Shown here one piece after another: positions 24,234 through 32,133 of a stretch of 64,000 bases of DNA. The stretch is from Desulfomicrobium sp. ZS1 (GTDB taxonomy: Bacteria; Desulfobacterota; Desulfovibrionia; Desulfovibrionales; Desulfomicrobiaceae): contig NZ_CP100351.1 in assembly GCF_024204645.1 (NCBI RefSeq), forward strand, positions 372,001-436,000. The letters are read 5' to 3'. Position numbers and translations under genes: made by a program. The notes below the pieces were generated by a model. The model saw nothing but the letters and a program-made list of their open reading frames with translations, made no database searches and was not told the origin of the DNA. Positions within the stretch are counted from its first letter, which is position 1. Every line of letters begins with the position of its first letter.

Positions 24234-25238
24234 ATGAACACGCAAACCGACATCAAGGTTTTGGAAAGTCTGCTGGTCCTGCACCTTGAAGTGAACATCT
24301 GGACGGCACGCAAGAAACTGAGCCCCGAGGATTTCGATGGTGCAAAACTGCCCCCTGAGGACTTGGCATCTCTGGGCAGCAAGAGGGTTTGTGATCCCGA
24401 AACCCTGCGAGTTTTTGGGACACTAAAAGCCAGGGCCGTGAGTCTCCTGGACAGACACGGTGTCCGTTTTCTGGGTGGCTGGGCTATTCCTGAAAACCAG
24501 GCGGACAGCATCGTAACCGAACTTGATCAGATCCTGCAGGACTTCAACGCGGCCAAGGAGGATTTTCTGTCACGGTATGATGAATCCGTTCGGGAATGGA
24601 TAGCCAAGCATTCGGGATGGGAACAGATAATCGCCGATTCGACAGTCAGCGCCGACTATGTTCGAAGCCGCATGGGTTTTGTTTGGAAGCTCTTCCGCAT
24701 TGTTCCGCCAGATCCGGTTGACCCGGTTATGGCAGGCCTCAAGGACGAAGTGGCAAGCTTGGGCCAAACCCTGTTCGGGGAGGTGTCCAAAGCGGCCACC
24801 GACGCTTGGCATAAATGCTTTGCCGGAAAGACCGAGATCACGCGCAAGGCTCTTTCTCCCTTGAAGACCATTCATCAGAAACTCTCTGGCCTGAGCTTTG
24901 TTGAGCCACGGGTATCTCCGGTTGCGGATCTCATTCACACCGCGTTCGAACATTTGCCCAAGCGAGGACGGATCGAAGGTGCGAACCTGCTCATGATGCA
25001 AGGGCTTGTCTCGCTGCTGCGAGACGTGGACGCGCTCATTGAGCATGGACAGAAGATCATGGATGGGACGTCTTCCAAGGATGTCCTGTTCCTCTTGGTC
25101 GAAGGACAGACAGACGCGCATGCTCTGGATGCCCAAGGCGATGACAACCTGGACACGGCTATGCCCGAGGACGACATGCCGCCCATCTTTGCGGACATGC
25201 CCATGCAGCCAGTCATGCCCAGTTGCGGGTTGTGGTAG
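24234..25238 (+). CDS. DUF3150 domain protein
   Basis: The 334-residue protein matches the general pattern of DUF3150: an N-terminal VLHLEVNIWTARKKLSPEDF then KRVCDPETLRVFGTLKARA, and WAIPENQADSIVTELDQI. Family members occur beside CobS-like ATPases and VWA proteins in conjugative elements and phages; their activity is unknown. The start at 24234 has AAGGAGAAG upstream. The remainder is alpha-helical with an acidic C-terminus (PEDDMPPIFADMP). It is likely the middle component of the AAA+/DUF3150/VWA set, although a Fic gene separates it from the VWA gene here. Confidence 0.7.
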   Translation: MNTQTDIKVLESLLVLHLEVNIWTARKKLSPEDFDGAKLPPEDLASLGSKRVCDPETLRVFGTLKARAVSLLDRHGVRFLGGWAIPENQADSIVTELDQILQDFNAAKEDFLSRYDESVREWIAKHSGWEQIIADSTVSADYVRSRMGFVWKLFRIVPPDPVDPVMAGLKDEVASLGQTLFGEVSKAATDAWHKCFAGKTEITRKALSPLKTIHQKLSGLSFVEPRVSPVADLIHTAFEHLPKRGRIEGANLLMMQGLVSLLRDVDALIEHGQKIMDGTSSKDVLFLLVEGQTDAHALDAQGDDNLDTAMPEDDMPPIFADMPMQPVMPSCGLW

Positions 25239-25298
25239 GCTTGCTGGACTTGGGCGGTCAACGCGTTTACCGAATTCGAAAGCCAAAAAGGATATGCC

Positions 25299-26045
25299 AT
25301 GCACCATGACGCCTTCGCCGCACTGGACGCACTGAAGTTCAAGCTCGACGCTCATCGTCCCCTTGCGCCGGAACTTGTCCGGAACCTGCGCGAGGACATG
25401 GTGCTGCGGTACACCTACCATTCCAACGCCATCGAAGGGAACACGCTGACCCTCATGGAAGTCAAGGTGATCCTGGAAGAAGGCATGGCCATCGGCGGTA
25501 AATCGCTGCGGCATCACCTCGAAGTCATCAACCATGCCGACGCCATCACGTATCTGGAAAGCCTCGTGAAGGAGAACGTCCCGCTTGATGAGCACATATT
25601 GAAGGAACTGCATCAGCTTGTCCTGCGGGGTATCGATAACGAAGCCGGGCGTTATCGCGGCTGCAACGTCATCATCTCGGGTGCAGGGCATACCCCGCCT
25701 GATCACCTCCAGGTCGGCGAACGCATGCAGAGCTTCTTTGATTGGTACCATGGGGAGGCCCAGAGGCTTCATCCCTTTGAAAGGGCTGCCAGGATGCATG
25801 CCGACCTGGTCATCATCCATCCTTTCCGGGACGGAAACGGCAGGACCTCCAGGCTCGTCATGAACCTGGAACTCATGCGGGCAGGATTTCCGACCGTCAT
25901 CATCCCGGTGGAGGATCGGGTCGCCTATTACGAGAATCTGGACAAGGCGGGGAAGGACATGGATTACGGGCCATTTGTCCAGCATCTTGGCCAGTTGGTC
26001 GAACGAAGTTTCGAGCCATATTGGTATTTGCTCGGCATAGCCTAG
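25299..26045 (+). CDS. Fic-family protein (class II, self-inhibited AMP transferase type)
   Basis: Fic proteins transfer AMP or other nucleotide groups onto target proteins. The active-site motif HPFRDGNGR is at residues 174-182, complete with catalytic H174. An inhibitory helix SNAIEGN (S42, E46, G47) lies N-terminal to it, which makes this a class II enzyme regulated in cis. The length of 248 residues is normal. AAAAAGGA precedes the ATG by 6 bases. It is inserted between the DUF3150 and VWA genes without a hairpin leader of its own, unlike its neighbours. It might modify a partner in this block or act as a toxin-like module. Confidence 0.85.
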   Translation: MHHDAFAALDALKFKLDAHRPLAPELVRNLREDMVLRYTYHSNAIEGNTLTLMEVKVILEEGMAIGGKSLRHHLEVINHADAITYLESLVKENVPLDEHILKELHQLVLRGIDNEAGRYRGCNVIISGAGHTPPDHLQVGERMQSFFDWYHGEAQRLHPFERAARMHADLVIIHPFRDGNGRTSRLVMNLELMRAGFPTVIIPVEDRVAYYENLDKAGKDMDYGPFVQHLGQLVERSFEPYWYLLGIA

Positions 26046-26067
26046 CTGTTAAACACAACAACGAACG

Positions 26068-26104
26068 AAAAGCCCTGGAGTCACAAGCTCCGGGGCTTTT
26101 CGTA
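26068..26104 (+). terminator. hairpin with U-tract in the leader of the VWA gene
   Basis: AAAAGCCCtGGAG pairs with CTCCgGGGCTTTT, followed by CGTATTT. It starts 22 bases after the Fic stop, and the ATG lies 17 bases after the stem. Confidence 0.8.
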
Positions 26105-26117
26105 TTTGGAGAACTTT

Positions 26118-27860
26118 ATGATCGATACACGGGCCGTGATGCGCTCGCTGCCATTGGTGGCAAGCGTGCTCGGCAGAAAATACGGGGTGAAGGTCGAGAT
26201 GGGTGGGGCGGATGCCTACACCGACGGCAAGACCATTCACCTTCCGGCCATGCCAAGCAAGGTGCCGGACACTTTGCTGGCAATGGTCAGGGGATTCTTG
26301 GATCACGAGGCAGGGCATGTCCGGGAAACGGATTTTACTGCCCTGCAGGAGGCCAGGCTCTCTCCCATAGAAATGCACGTTTGGAACACCCTGGAAGATT
26401 GGCGGGTCGAACACAGACTCGCGGCCTTATTCCCAGGGTGCCGCCATAACTTTGATTGGCTGATTGCGCACCTCTTCGGCTCGAACGACTGGGACGAACC
26501 AACTGAGCCTGCGGCCAATATCCTCAACTGGCTGCTGCTTGAAGTCCGGTCCTGGGATGTCCTGTCTTTGTCCAGGCAAAGAGGCAGCTTGGCGAGACAG
26601 GTGGACAGAGACTTTCCGGGGATAAGGGCGAAGATTGAGCGCGTGCTGAAGCTGGTCCGGACCAAGTGCGTGTCTACCCATGACGCCATCAAATACGCCC
26701 GCGAAATTGTGCGCGCTTTGGATCGGTACGCCAATCATGTGAGCAAGCCGGAAGCATCTGGTCAGGCCGGGCCTGAAGAGCAAAATGCTCCTTCGGGTCC
26801 ATGTGCATCAAGTGAAGCCAAAAGTGGAGACATGCAAAATAACGACGAAAAACACACGGAAATGGGGAGGGAGTCATCTCGTCATACGGACATTGAGAGC
26901 GAGTCAGTACAGTCCTGCTCACCTCCATCTAGTCATCCCCCATGTCCCATGGGTACTGACGGTCGCGGTGCTGATAGCCAGGCCCGAAATGAGCTGCAGC
27001 GACTCATTCGGGCAGGGGAGGATGAGCTTCCGCCAAACCTTGGAAACATCCTGGCTAGCGTTTTAAAAGAGTCTTCCCGCGATTCGGTGCAAAGTTCGAT
27101 CACGGTGGCTGTCCAGACATCCAAAAATGCCGGTCCACTTTCAGGTGACGATATTAAGGAAGCCAGACAAGCAAGCACCGCACTTCGAACCAGGCTTGGC
27201 GGGCTATTGCAGACCACGGTCCTCTCCCGGGTAGCTGGTGGCCGAAGGGGGCGCCTTGATACCGGGCAGCTTCATCGTTTGGCTGTGTCCGATCCGCGGG
27301 TGTTTCGCACCAAGTCCGAACGGACCGGGATTGATACCGCCGTTCACATCCTGCTTGATTGCTCTGGATCCATGGTGCGCAGGATTCATCTGGCCTGTCA
27401 GGCTTGCTACGCCGTGGCCTCCGCCCTGGAGGCTTCCAGGATCAATGTCGCCGTTTCCGCGTTTCCGGGCACGCAGACTCCAGATGGCTCGTACTCAACG
27501 ATTGCCCCCGTCATACGCCATGGACAGAAGGTGACCCCCAATCTGGACCTGTCTCCTGCAGGTGGCACGCCTATGGGGGAAGCCCTCTGGTGGGTGATGC
27601 AGGAGATGCTGCCGCTGGCCGAAAAGAGAAAGCTCGTGCTCATAGTCACCGACGGGGATCCGGATTCCGTGGACTGCGCCATTCAGGCAATCGAGCAGGG
27701 GTTGAGGGCAGGTTTTGAAATCTACGGCATCGGGATCACGAGTCAGGCCATCATGGGTCTGTTGCCGGGCCGAAGCGTGGTCGTGAACGCCATGCCCGAA
27801 CTGGCTCCCGCCATGTTCACTCTGCTTGAGAACGCAATTCTGATCAGGCGTGAAGCTTGA
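26118..27860 (+). CDS. CobT-like VWA-domain protein with HEXXH motif
   Basis: This 580-residue protein ends in a von Willebrand A domain with a full MIDAS: DCSGS near 414, GGTPMGEAL near 484 and TDGDPDS near 511. The N-terminal part has DHEAGHVRE (H63-E-x-x-H67), followed by LEDWRVEH (90s), resembling a zincin metal site with a downstream acidic ligand. Between them is a low-complexity polar linker (about 205-290). CobT-like VWA proteins partner MoxR/CobS ATPases, here encoded at 22530. GGAGA precedes the ATG at 26118. Metal-peptidase activity is a hypothesis from the motif only. Confidence 0.8.
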   Translation: MIDTRAVMRSLPLVASVLGRKYGVKVEMGGADAYTDGKTIHLPAMPSKVPDTLLAMVRGFLDHEAGHVRETDFTALQEARLSPIEMHVWNTLEDWRVEHRLAALFPGCRHNFDWLIAHLFGSNDWDEPTEPAANILNWLLLEVRSWDVLSLSRQRGSLARQVDRDFPGIRAKIERVLKLVRTKCVSTHDAIKYAREIVRALDRYANHVSKPEASGQAGPEEQNAPSGPCASSEAKSGDMQNNDEKHTEMGRESSRHTDIESESVQSCSPPSSHPPCPMGTDGRGADSQARNELQRLIRAGEDELPPNLGNILASVLKESSRDSVQSSITVAVQTSKNAGPLSGDDIKEARQASTALRTRLGGLLQTTVLSRVAGGRRGRLDTGQLHRLAVSDPRVFRTKSERTGIDTAVHILLDCSGSMVRRIHLACQACYAVASALEASRINVAVSAFPGTQTPDGSYSTIAPVIRHGQKVTPNLDLSPAGGTPMGEALWWVMQEMLPLAEKRKLVLIVTDGDPDSVDCAIQAIEQGLRAGFEIYGIGITSQAIMGLLPGRSVVVNAMPELAPAMFTLLENAILIRREA

Positions 27861-28021
27861 TAGGCCTGGAGCATGAGAGCTCCTTATATCATCAAAATTT
27901 TAATCCGGGAGGGAGCATATGGTGATTGTTCATCGTAATGACATGGGGAAATAGCAATTTGAAATCAATTACAGGAATTGCTGCAGCCTCGCGTGCAGTA
28001 AATTCGAGAGAGGAAAAAATC

Positions 28022-28096
28022 ATGATGAACTGGGGATCACTTATCGCTATTGCGCTGACCGTGCTTCAAATCGTGAAGGAGAACATTGATGACTGA
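28022..28096 (+). CDS. possible 24-residue membrane peptide
   Basis: A 25-codon frame beginning MMNWGSLIAIALTVLQIVKE has one hydrophobic helix. A purine-rich GAGAGAGG lies upstream of its ATG. Its last codons overlap the start of the next gene (ATGACTGA), as in translational coupling. Short membrane peptides of this shape can be phage or plasmid accessory products. Evidence is limited to frame, leader and overlap. Confidence 0.35.
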   Translation: MMNWGSLIAIALTVLQIVKENIDD

Positions 28097-28310
28097 TGAA
28101 ATTATGCCTAGGGAAGACAGAAGTGGAAAAGTGTGTGCATTTCTTGGCGGATGCATCGCCGGGATAGCTGGTTTGTTTGCGGTGGCGATTGTGTCGGGGG
28201 AGATTACAAGCCCAGAGGCGTTATCTGATTCTTTGGAAATAGATGAACATGATCCCGATGATCCTTTGAAGGTGCCTGGGTGTGGGCAATCCATCAACTC
28301 GGAGACTTGA
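28089..28310 (+). CDS. hypothetical small single-pass membrane protein
   Basis: The 73-residue product has a hydrophobic segment at about 15-38 (VCAFLGGCIAGIAGLFAVAI). An acidic tail follows (EIDEHDPDDPLKVPG). AAGGAGA lies 6 bases before the ATG at 28089 and inside the preceding small frame, so translation is probably coupled. A strong hairpin follows immediately. No homologue is recognised. The pair sits at the boundary between the recombination block and the sensory cargo. Confidence 0.5.
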   Translation: MTDEIMPREDRSGKVCAFLGGCIAGIAGLFAVAIVSGEITSPEALSDSLEIDEHDPDDPLKVPGCGQSINSET

Positions 28311-28315
28311 AATTA

Positions 28316-28353
28316 AAGCGGTCAGTTACTTGGCACTGAGTAACTGACCGCTT
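28316..28353 (+). terminator. 15-bp perfect hairpin terminator
   Basis: AAGCGGTCAGTTACT pairs fully with AGTAACTGACCGCTT across an 8-base loop, 6 bases after the previous stop. The following T tract is weak. Confidence 0.65.
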
Positions 28354-28836
28354 GCGTGTTCTAAATCAAAATATACTTCATGGTATGATTTCTCTTAGCG
28401 TTTTCATGTAATTTTTACCTGAACTAAGAGTAGTGTCAGGCCGTATGGGGTAAAGGTCACGGGTCAATCAGCGTTTTTTTACATGAAAATTGATATATTC
28501 ATGTAATTTTACATATGCGATATTTTTGTCAGTTTTTAAATCAGAAATGCATTGTGGGCATGAACTTTAAATCGTTCAGATGGCGGAAAGGACATCACTG
28601 CAAATAGTTATCATTCTCTTGAGAAAGGGTCACCATACTCTTTTAACTCTCTCAGAAAAATGATTTCACGCAGAGCATGACATGACCAGTGTACGCGGGA
28701 ATGACACATGGGATCATTCACGACGTATCGCAGTGACGGTGACGTCCGAAAATGGGGGTTGAAAAAACTTGGCTACTCAAACAGGAGCCCTTTCAAATCG
28801 CGTCAGCTTGATTTATTACTTGTTCGAAAAATAGCA
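28354..28836. other. intergenic region without recognised features
   Basis: The region lies between convergent genes and shows no open frame with coding character, no tRNA and no repeat that I can identify. Confidence 0.5.
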
Positions 28837-30570
28837 TCAAAATTCTGTTGAGGAATTGCCTCCGTGCGGGAGCTGCAATGTGAATGACACGGATGTTCCT
28901 TGGCCCGGCACGCTTTCGACAAAAATCCGACCGCCATGATTCTCGACGAACTCCTTGCACAGCAGTAGCCCCAGTCCGGTTCCCTTCTCGCCTTCAGTGC
29001 CGCATTGCCGCTTCGAGTTGTCGATGACAAATATTCTCGGCAACGCCTGTTGTTCTATGCCTATCCCATTGTCCCTGACCACGACCGTGGCTGCGTCACC
29101 TTCCGCCGAAGCCGATACGGATACGGTGCCTCCTCGATGGGAAAATTTGATGGCGTTGAAAAGAAGGTTGCGAATGACCGTGTTGATCATGGATTCGTCC
29201 GCCAAAACCATCAGTTTCGATGGGATATCGGACACAAGATGAATGTTTTTCTTCTCACAAGCATGTTTAGCCACCTCTATACATTCCTGCACCATAATGG
29301 AAAGAACGCATGGTTTTAGAGAACAGTCCAAGCCACCTTGACTGAGTCGAGCCCATTGCAGCAAGTCGTCCAACAGCGCCAATAAATTTTTTATACTCCT
29401 GTGCAATTCCTTCATCACGCGAGCAAGCTCTTCTTCAGTAAAAGAATCCTGCTCTGTTCCGACAATTTGAGTCAAGCTTTGTATGGCGCACAATGGCGAG
29501 CGTAAATCATGAGCTATAATCGAGAAAAGCTTGTCCTTGTCGTCATTAGCCTTGTGCAACAGCTCAATAATTTTCTGACGCTCTTCCTCCATTCTCTTGC
29601 GTTCGGAAATATCACGTATAATGTGTTGGAAGTGGGGCTTCTCGTTAATATGAATGACGCTCACACTCGACTCGATCGGAAATTTGTCCCCATCTTTGCG
29701 AATATGTACCCCGAAATACATATATCCACTTTTAAGACTTGAATCAGACTGAATAGAATCAGAAATTTTAGAATCATCATTATCACGGAGTTCTCTGATG
29801 GTCATTGTCAGCAGTTCATCCCGAGAATATCCATACGCTCTGGCCGCCTCGATGTTGGCCTCGGCGATCCGTCCTTCTTCATCGATAAGCAAGATGATGT
29901 CGTGTGCATGTTGCACCAAGAATTCAAAGCGCTCCAAGATGTCTTTGCACTGTTGTTCGATTTCGAATTTTTTCTGAAAAAAAATCGCCTGCTGGTGTTT
30001 CCTAGACACCACGAACAGCAAACCGAAAAACACGAGCATCCCGGAAATAACAATCCATCTTTCCCGCTTGTGTCCCTGGATTATCTTCTCCGTTTGTATG
30101 CCTACCAGTTCCTTAAGTCGACTTTGATAAATCAGAAGTTCATTTTCAATGACGGCTTTGTCTTGGACGTCGTGGATAATGGACAGGAGCAATGACGAGC
30201 CTGAAGAAGTGAGGAAAGGCGAACTGTAGACCTCGACAGTCCGAACCTCGCCACTGGCCAGACGATGGGGGAAAATAAAATAACTACGACTTTCGTCCCT
30301 TGCCAGTTGATATTCCCTTTCAACATCTTTCGGAGACAGCATATTAATCTCCTGGATGCGCATGCGCTGCAATTCATCAACGCTATAACCATAAAACAAG
30401 CTCGCAGCATTATTAGCCTTGACGATGTTCCCCGTATTTGGATCTATTATAAAAGCTACTACTTTGACATCTTTAAAATTTACAGACATCTCAGCAAAAC
30501 TGATGTCTTGAAATAGTATGCTTAACATTAAAAAAAATACTGAAACGAAAAATACAAAAATTCTTTTCAT
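28837..30570 (-). CDS. membrane PAS-domain sensor histidine kinase
   Basis: This 577-residue kinase begins with a signal-like membrane segment (IFVFFVSVFFLMLSILF). A PAS domain follows (VVAFIIDPNTGNIVKANNAA), then a second membrane segment (WIVISGMLVFFGLLFVV) and another PAS domain (IILLIDEEGRIAEANIEAAR). The HisKA box is SIIAHDLRSPLCAI (H354), followed by HATPase motifs (NLLFNAIKFS, DNGIGIE, KGTGLGLLL). The ATG at 30570 gives the membrane start; the frame also opens with GTG at 30594. It is the last gene of a minus-strand signalling cluster with no adjacent full output regulator. Its signal is unknown. Confidence 0.85.
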   Translation of the reverse strand: MKRIFVFFVSVFFLMLSILFQDISFAEMSVNFKDVKVVAFIIDPNTGNIVKANNAASLFYGYSVDELQRMRIQEINMLSPKDVEREYQLARDESRSYFIFPHRLASGEVRTVEVYSSPFLTSSGSSLLLSIIHDVQDKAVIENELLIYQSRLKELVGIQTEKIIQGHKRERWIVISGMLVFFGLLFVVSRKHQQAIFFQKKFEIEQQCKDILERFEFLVQHAHDIILLIDEEGRIAEANIEAARAYGYSRDELLTMTIRELRDNDDSKISDSIQSDSSLKSGYMYFGVHIRKDGDKFPIESSVSVIHINEKPHFQHIIRDISERKRMEEERQKIIELLHKANDDKDKLFSIIAHDLRSPLCAIQSLTQIVGTEQDSFTEEELARVMKELHRSIKNLLALLDDLLQWARLSQGGLDCSLKPCVLSIMVQECIEVAKHACEKKNIHLVSDIPSKLMVLADESMINTVIRNLLFNAIKFSHRGGTVSVSASAEGDAATVVVRDNGIGIEQQALPRIFVIDNSKRQCGTEGEKGTGLGLLLCKEFVENHGGRIFVESVPGQGTSVSFTLQLPHGGNSSTEF

Positions 30571-30665
30571 CAAAACCGACCACTCCTGTATCACAAGCGA
30601 TCACTAAGGGATGAACTTAGTCAGATTACCCCGATTCTGTTCTTGCATACTCACTTATCCAAAAA

Positions 30666-32066
30666 TCAGGACACCCTCTGCACCCTTGGCGGTGGACAGA
30701 GGTCTTGCTTGTCGCCAGCGACGAATACTTGATTCCGTCCTTTGGTTTTGGCTTCATAAAGTGCTGCGTCAGCGCGTCGCATCAAATCTTCCACAGTGTT
30801 CAATCCGTCGCTCAAAAAAGCTACGCCAAGACTGACCGTGAACTGGATGACGGCATTCTCCGTTTTGACCATCAGTTCAGAAATAGCTCGTCTCACCCGC
30901 TCAGCGATGATTTCAGCCTCCCCCCGTTCCACCTCCGTGAGCACGATTCCGAATTCCTCTCCGCCAAGACGACCAAAGATATCTGTCGAACGAAGAATGG
31001 CGCGGCAGGTTTCAACCATCGCTTTCAAAACTTCGTCACCGGAGCTATGACCCCAAGTATCGTTGATGAGCTTGAAAGCGTCGACGTCAAGCATCAGGAA
31101 GGCCAGCATGGTTCCTTGCCTGCGACAGCGATGCAATTCGTGCTCCGCACGGGACAGGAACTCCCGGCGGTTGCTGATGGACGTCAGATGGTCCGTCGTC
31201 GCCAGTATGTACAGTTCCAGTTCGAGTTGCTTGCGTTTGGTGACGTTTTCAAGTTGGGTTATGAAATATGATGGTTGGCTCTTTTCATCGCGGACTAGGG
31301 AAACGCTGAGAAGGACCCAGATGCTTTTTCCGGATCTGGTCACAAATCGTTTTTCAACCTGGTAGGATTTAACATGTCCGAGGAGGAGGCGCTCTTTCTG
31401 CCGTGCACCAAGCTCCGTATCCTCGGGCAGGACGAACTCGCACATGTTCTTGCCGATCAACTCGTGCTCGCCAAATTCTAGCATAGCGCACAGGGCGTGA
31501 TTGGCCTTTAGCCAGGCCTCGTCCAGGCCAACCAACGCCATGCCGTTGGCCGCGTATTCAAAAGCGCTAGCGAAACGTTCCTCGCTTTCGCGCAACACTG
31601 CTTCGGTCTTGCGGCGCATTTCTACTTCATGTTGGGCCGTGGCGTGCATGCGGGCGTAATCACGCAGGCGCATATGCGCCTCGGTCACATCCTGCATAGT
31701 CATCAGCACTGCGTTTTGTCTGGACGTTTTTTCCTTGAAGGCACGCGCCACCGTGTGCTGCAAGCGCTCCATGCCACCGGGTAGACTGCTGGGGATTATG
31801 CTGCCATGCAGTCGCGCGGAAAAAATGACAGGCGGACCACCCTGAAAAATCAGTTCAAATCTACTGGTGAATTTGGGTTCCAGAAGGTGGGGAAAAAATT
31901 CAGCCAAGTTGCGACCTACGATATTTGTTGCTGCGATCTTGGTCCATGACTCAATGCATCGATTCCAGAAACGAATCACATAGGTTTCGTCAAAGATGCA
32001 TACCCCCAGCGGCATGGCATGTAGCAGTGTGCAGTAACTGTCGTAGTCGAAGTTCGCGTCATTCAT
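30666..32066 (-). CDS. PAS-PAS-GGDEF diguanylate cyclase
   Basis: The protein of 466 residues has two PAS domains (about 10-125 and 160-280, the second ending FITQLENVTKRKQLE). A GGDEF domain follows, with active motif GGEEF at 368-372 and an RSTD inhibitory site (359-362) exactly five residues before it. It should make cyclic di-GMP with product inhibition. No membrane segment is present, so sensing is cytoplasmic. The gene is between a kinase gene and cheA in the same direction, suggesting that the chemosensory cluster is tied to c-di-GMP output. Confidence 0.88.
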   Translation of the reverse strand: MNDANFDYDSYCTLLHAMPLGVCIFDETYVIRFWNRCIESWTKIAATNIVGRNLAEFFPHLLEPKFTSRFELIFQGGPPVIFSARLHGSIIPSSLPGGMERLQHTVARAFKEKTSRQNAVLMTMQDVTEAHMRLRDYARMHATAQHEVEMRRKTEAVLRESEERFASAFEYAANGMALVGLDEAWLKANHALCAMLEFGEHELIGKNMCEFVLPEDTELGARQKERLLLGHVKSYQVEKRFVTRSGKSIWVLLSVSLVRDEKSQPSYFITQLENVTKRKQLELELYILATTDHLTSISNRREFLSRAEHELHRCRRQGTMLAFLMLDVDAFKLINDTWGHSSGDEVLKAMVETCRAILRSTDIFGRLGGEEFGIVLTEVERGEAEIIAERVRRAISELMVKTENAVIQFTVSLGVAFLSDGLNTVEDLMRRADAALYEAKTKGRNQVFVAGDKQDLCPPPRVQRVS

Positions 32067-32133
32067 GGTTCATTTCCGATGCTGAGCCACAGGGCTTGAT
32101 GTTCTTTTTGAGCTGATCGCCAGCCGCCGATGC

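Noticed and set aside
24570-25985. 471-codon minus-strand open frame
   Set aside because: It is antisense to the DUF3150 and Fic genes, both supported by motifs and leaders. It is an artefact of high-GC codon bias.
22530-27860. Cobaltochelatase genes cobS/cobT for B12 synthesis
   Set aside because: The AAA+ and VWA proteins resemble chelatase subunits, but no CobN is present and the context is a recombination block. The real cobalamin synthase gene at 50-775 is a different cobS.
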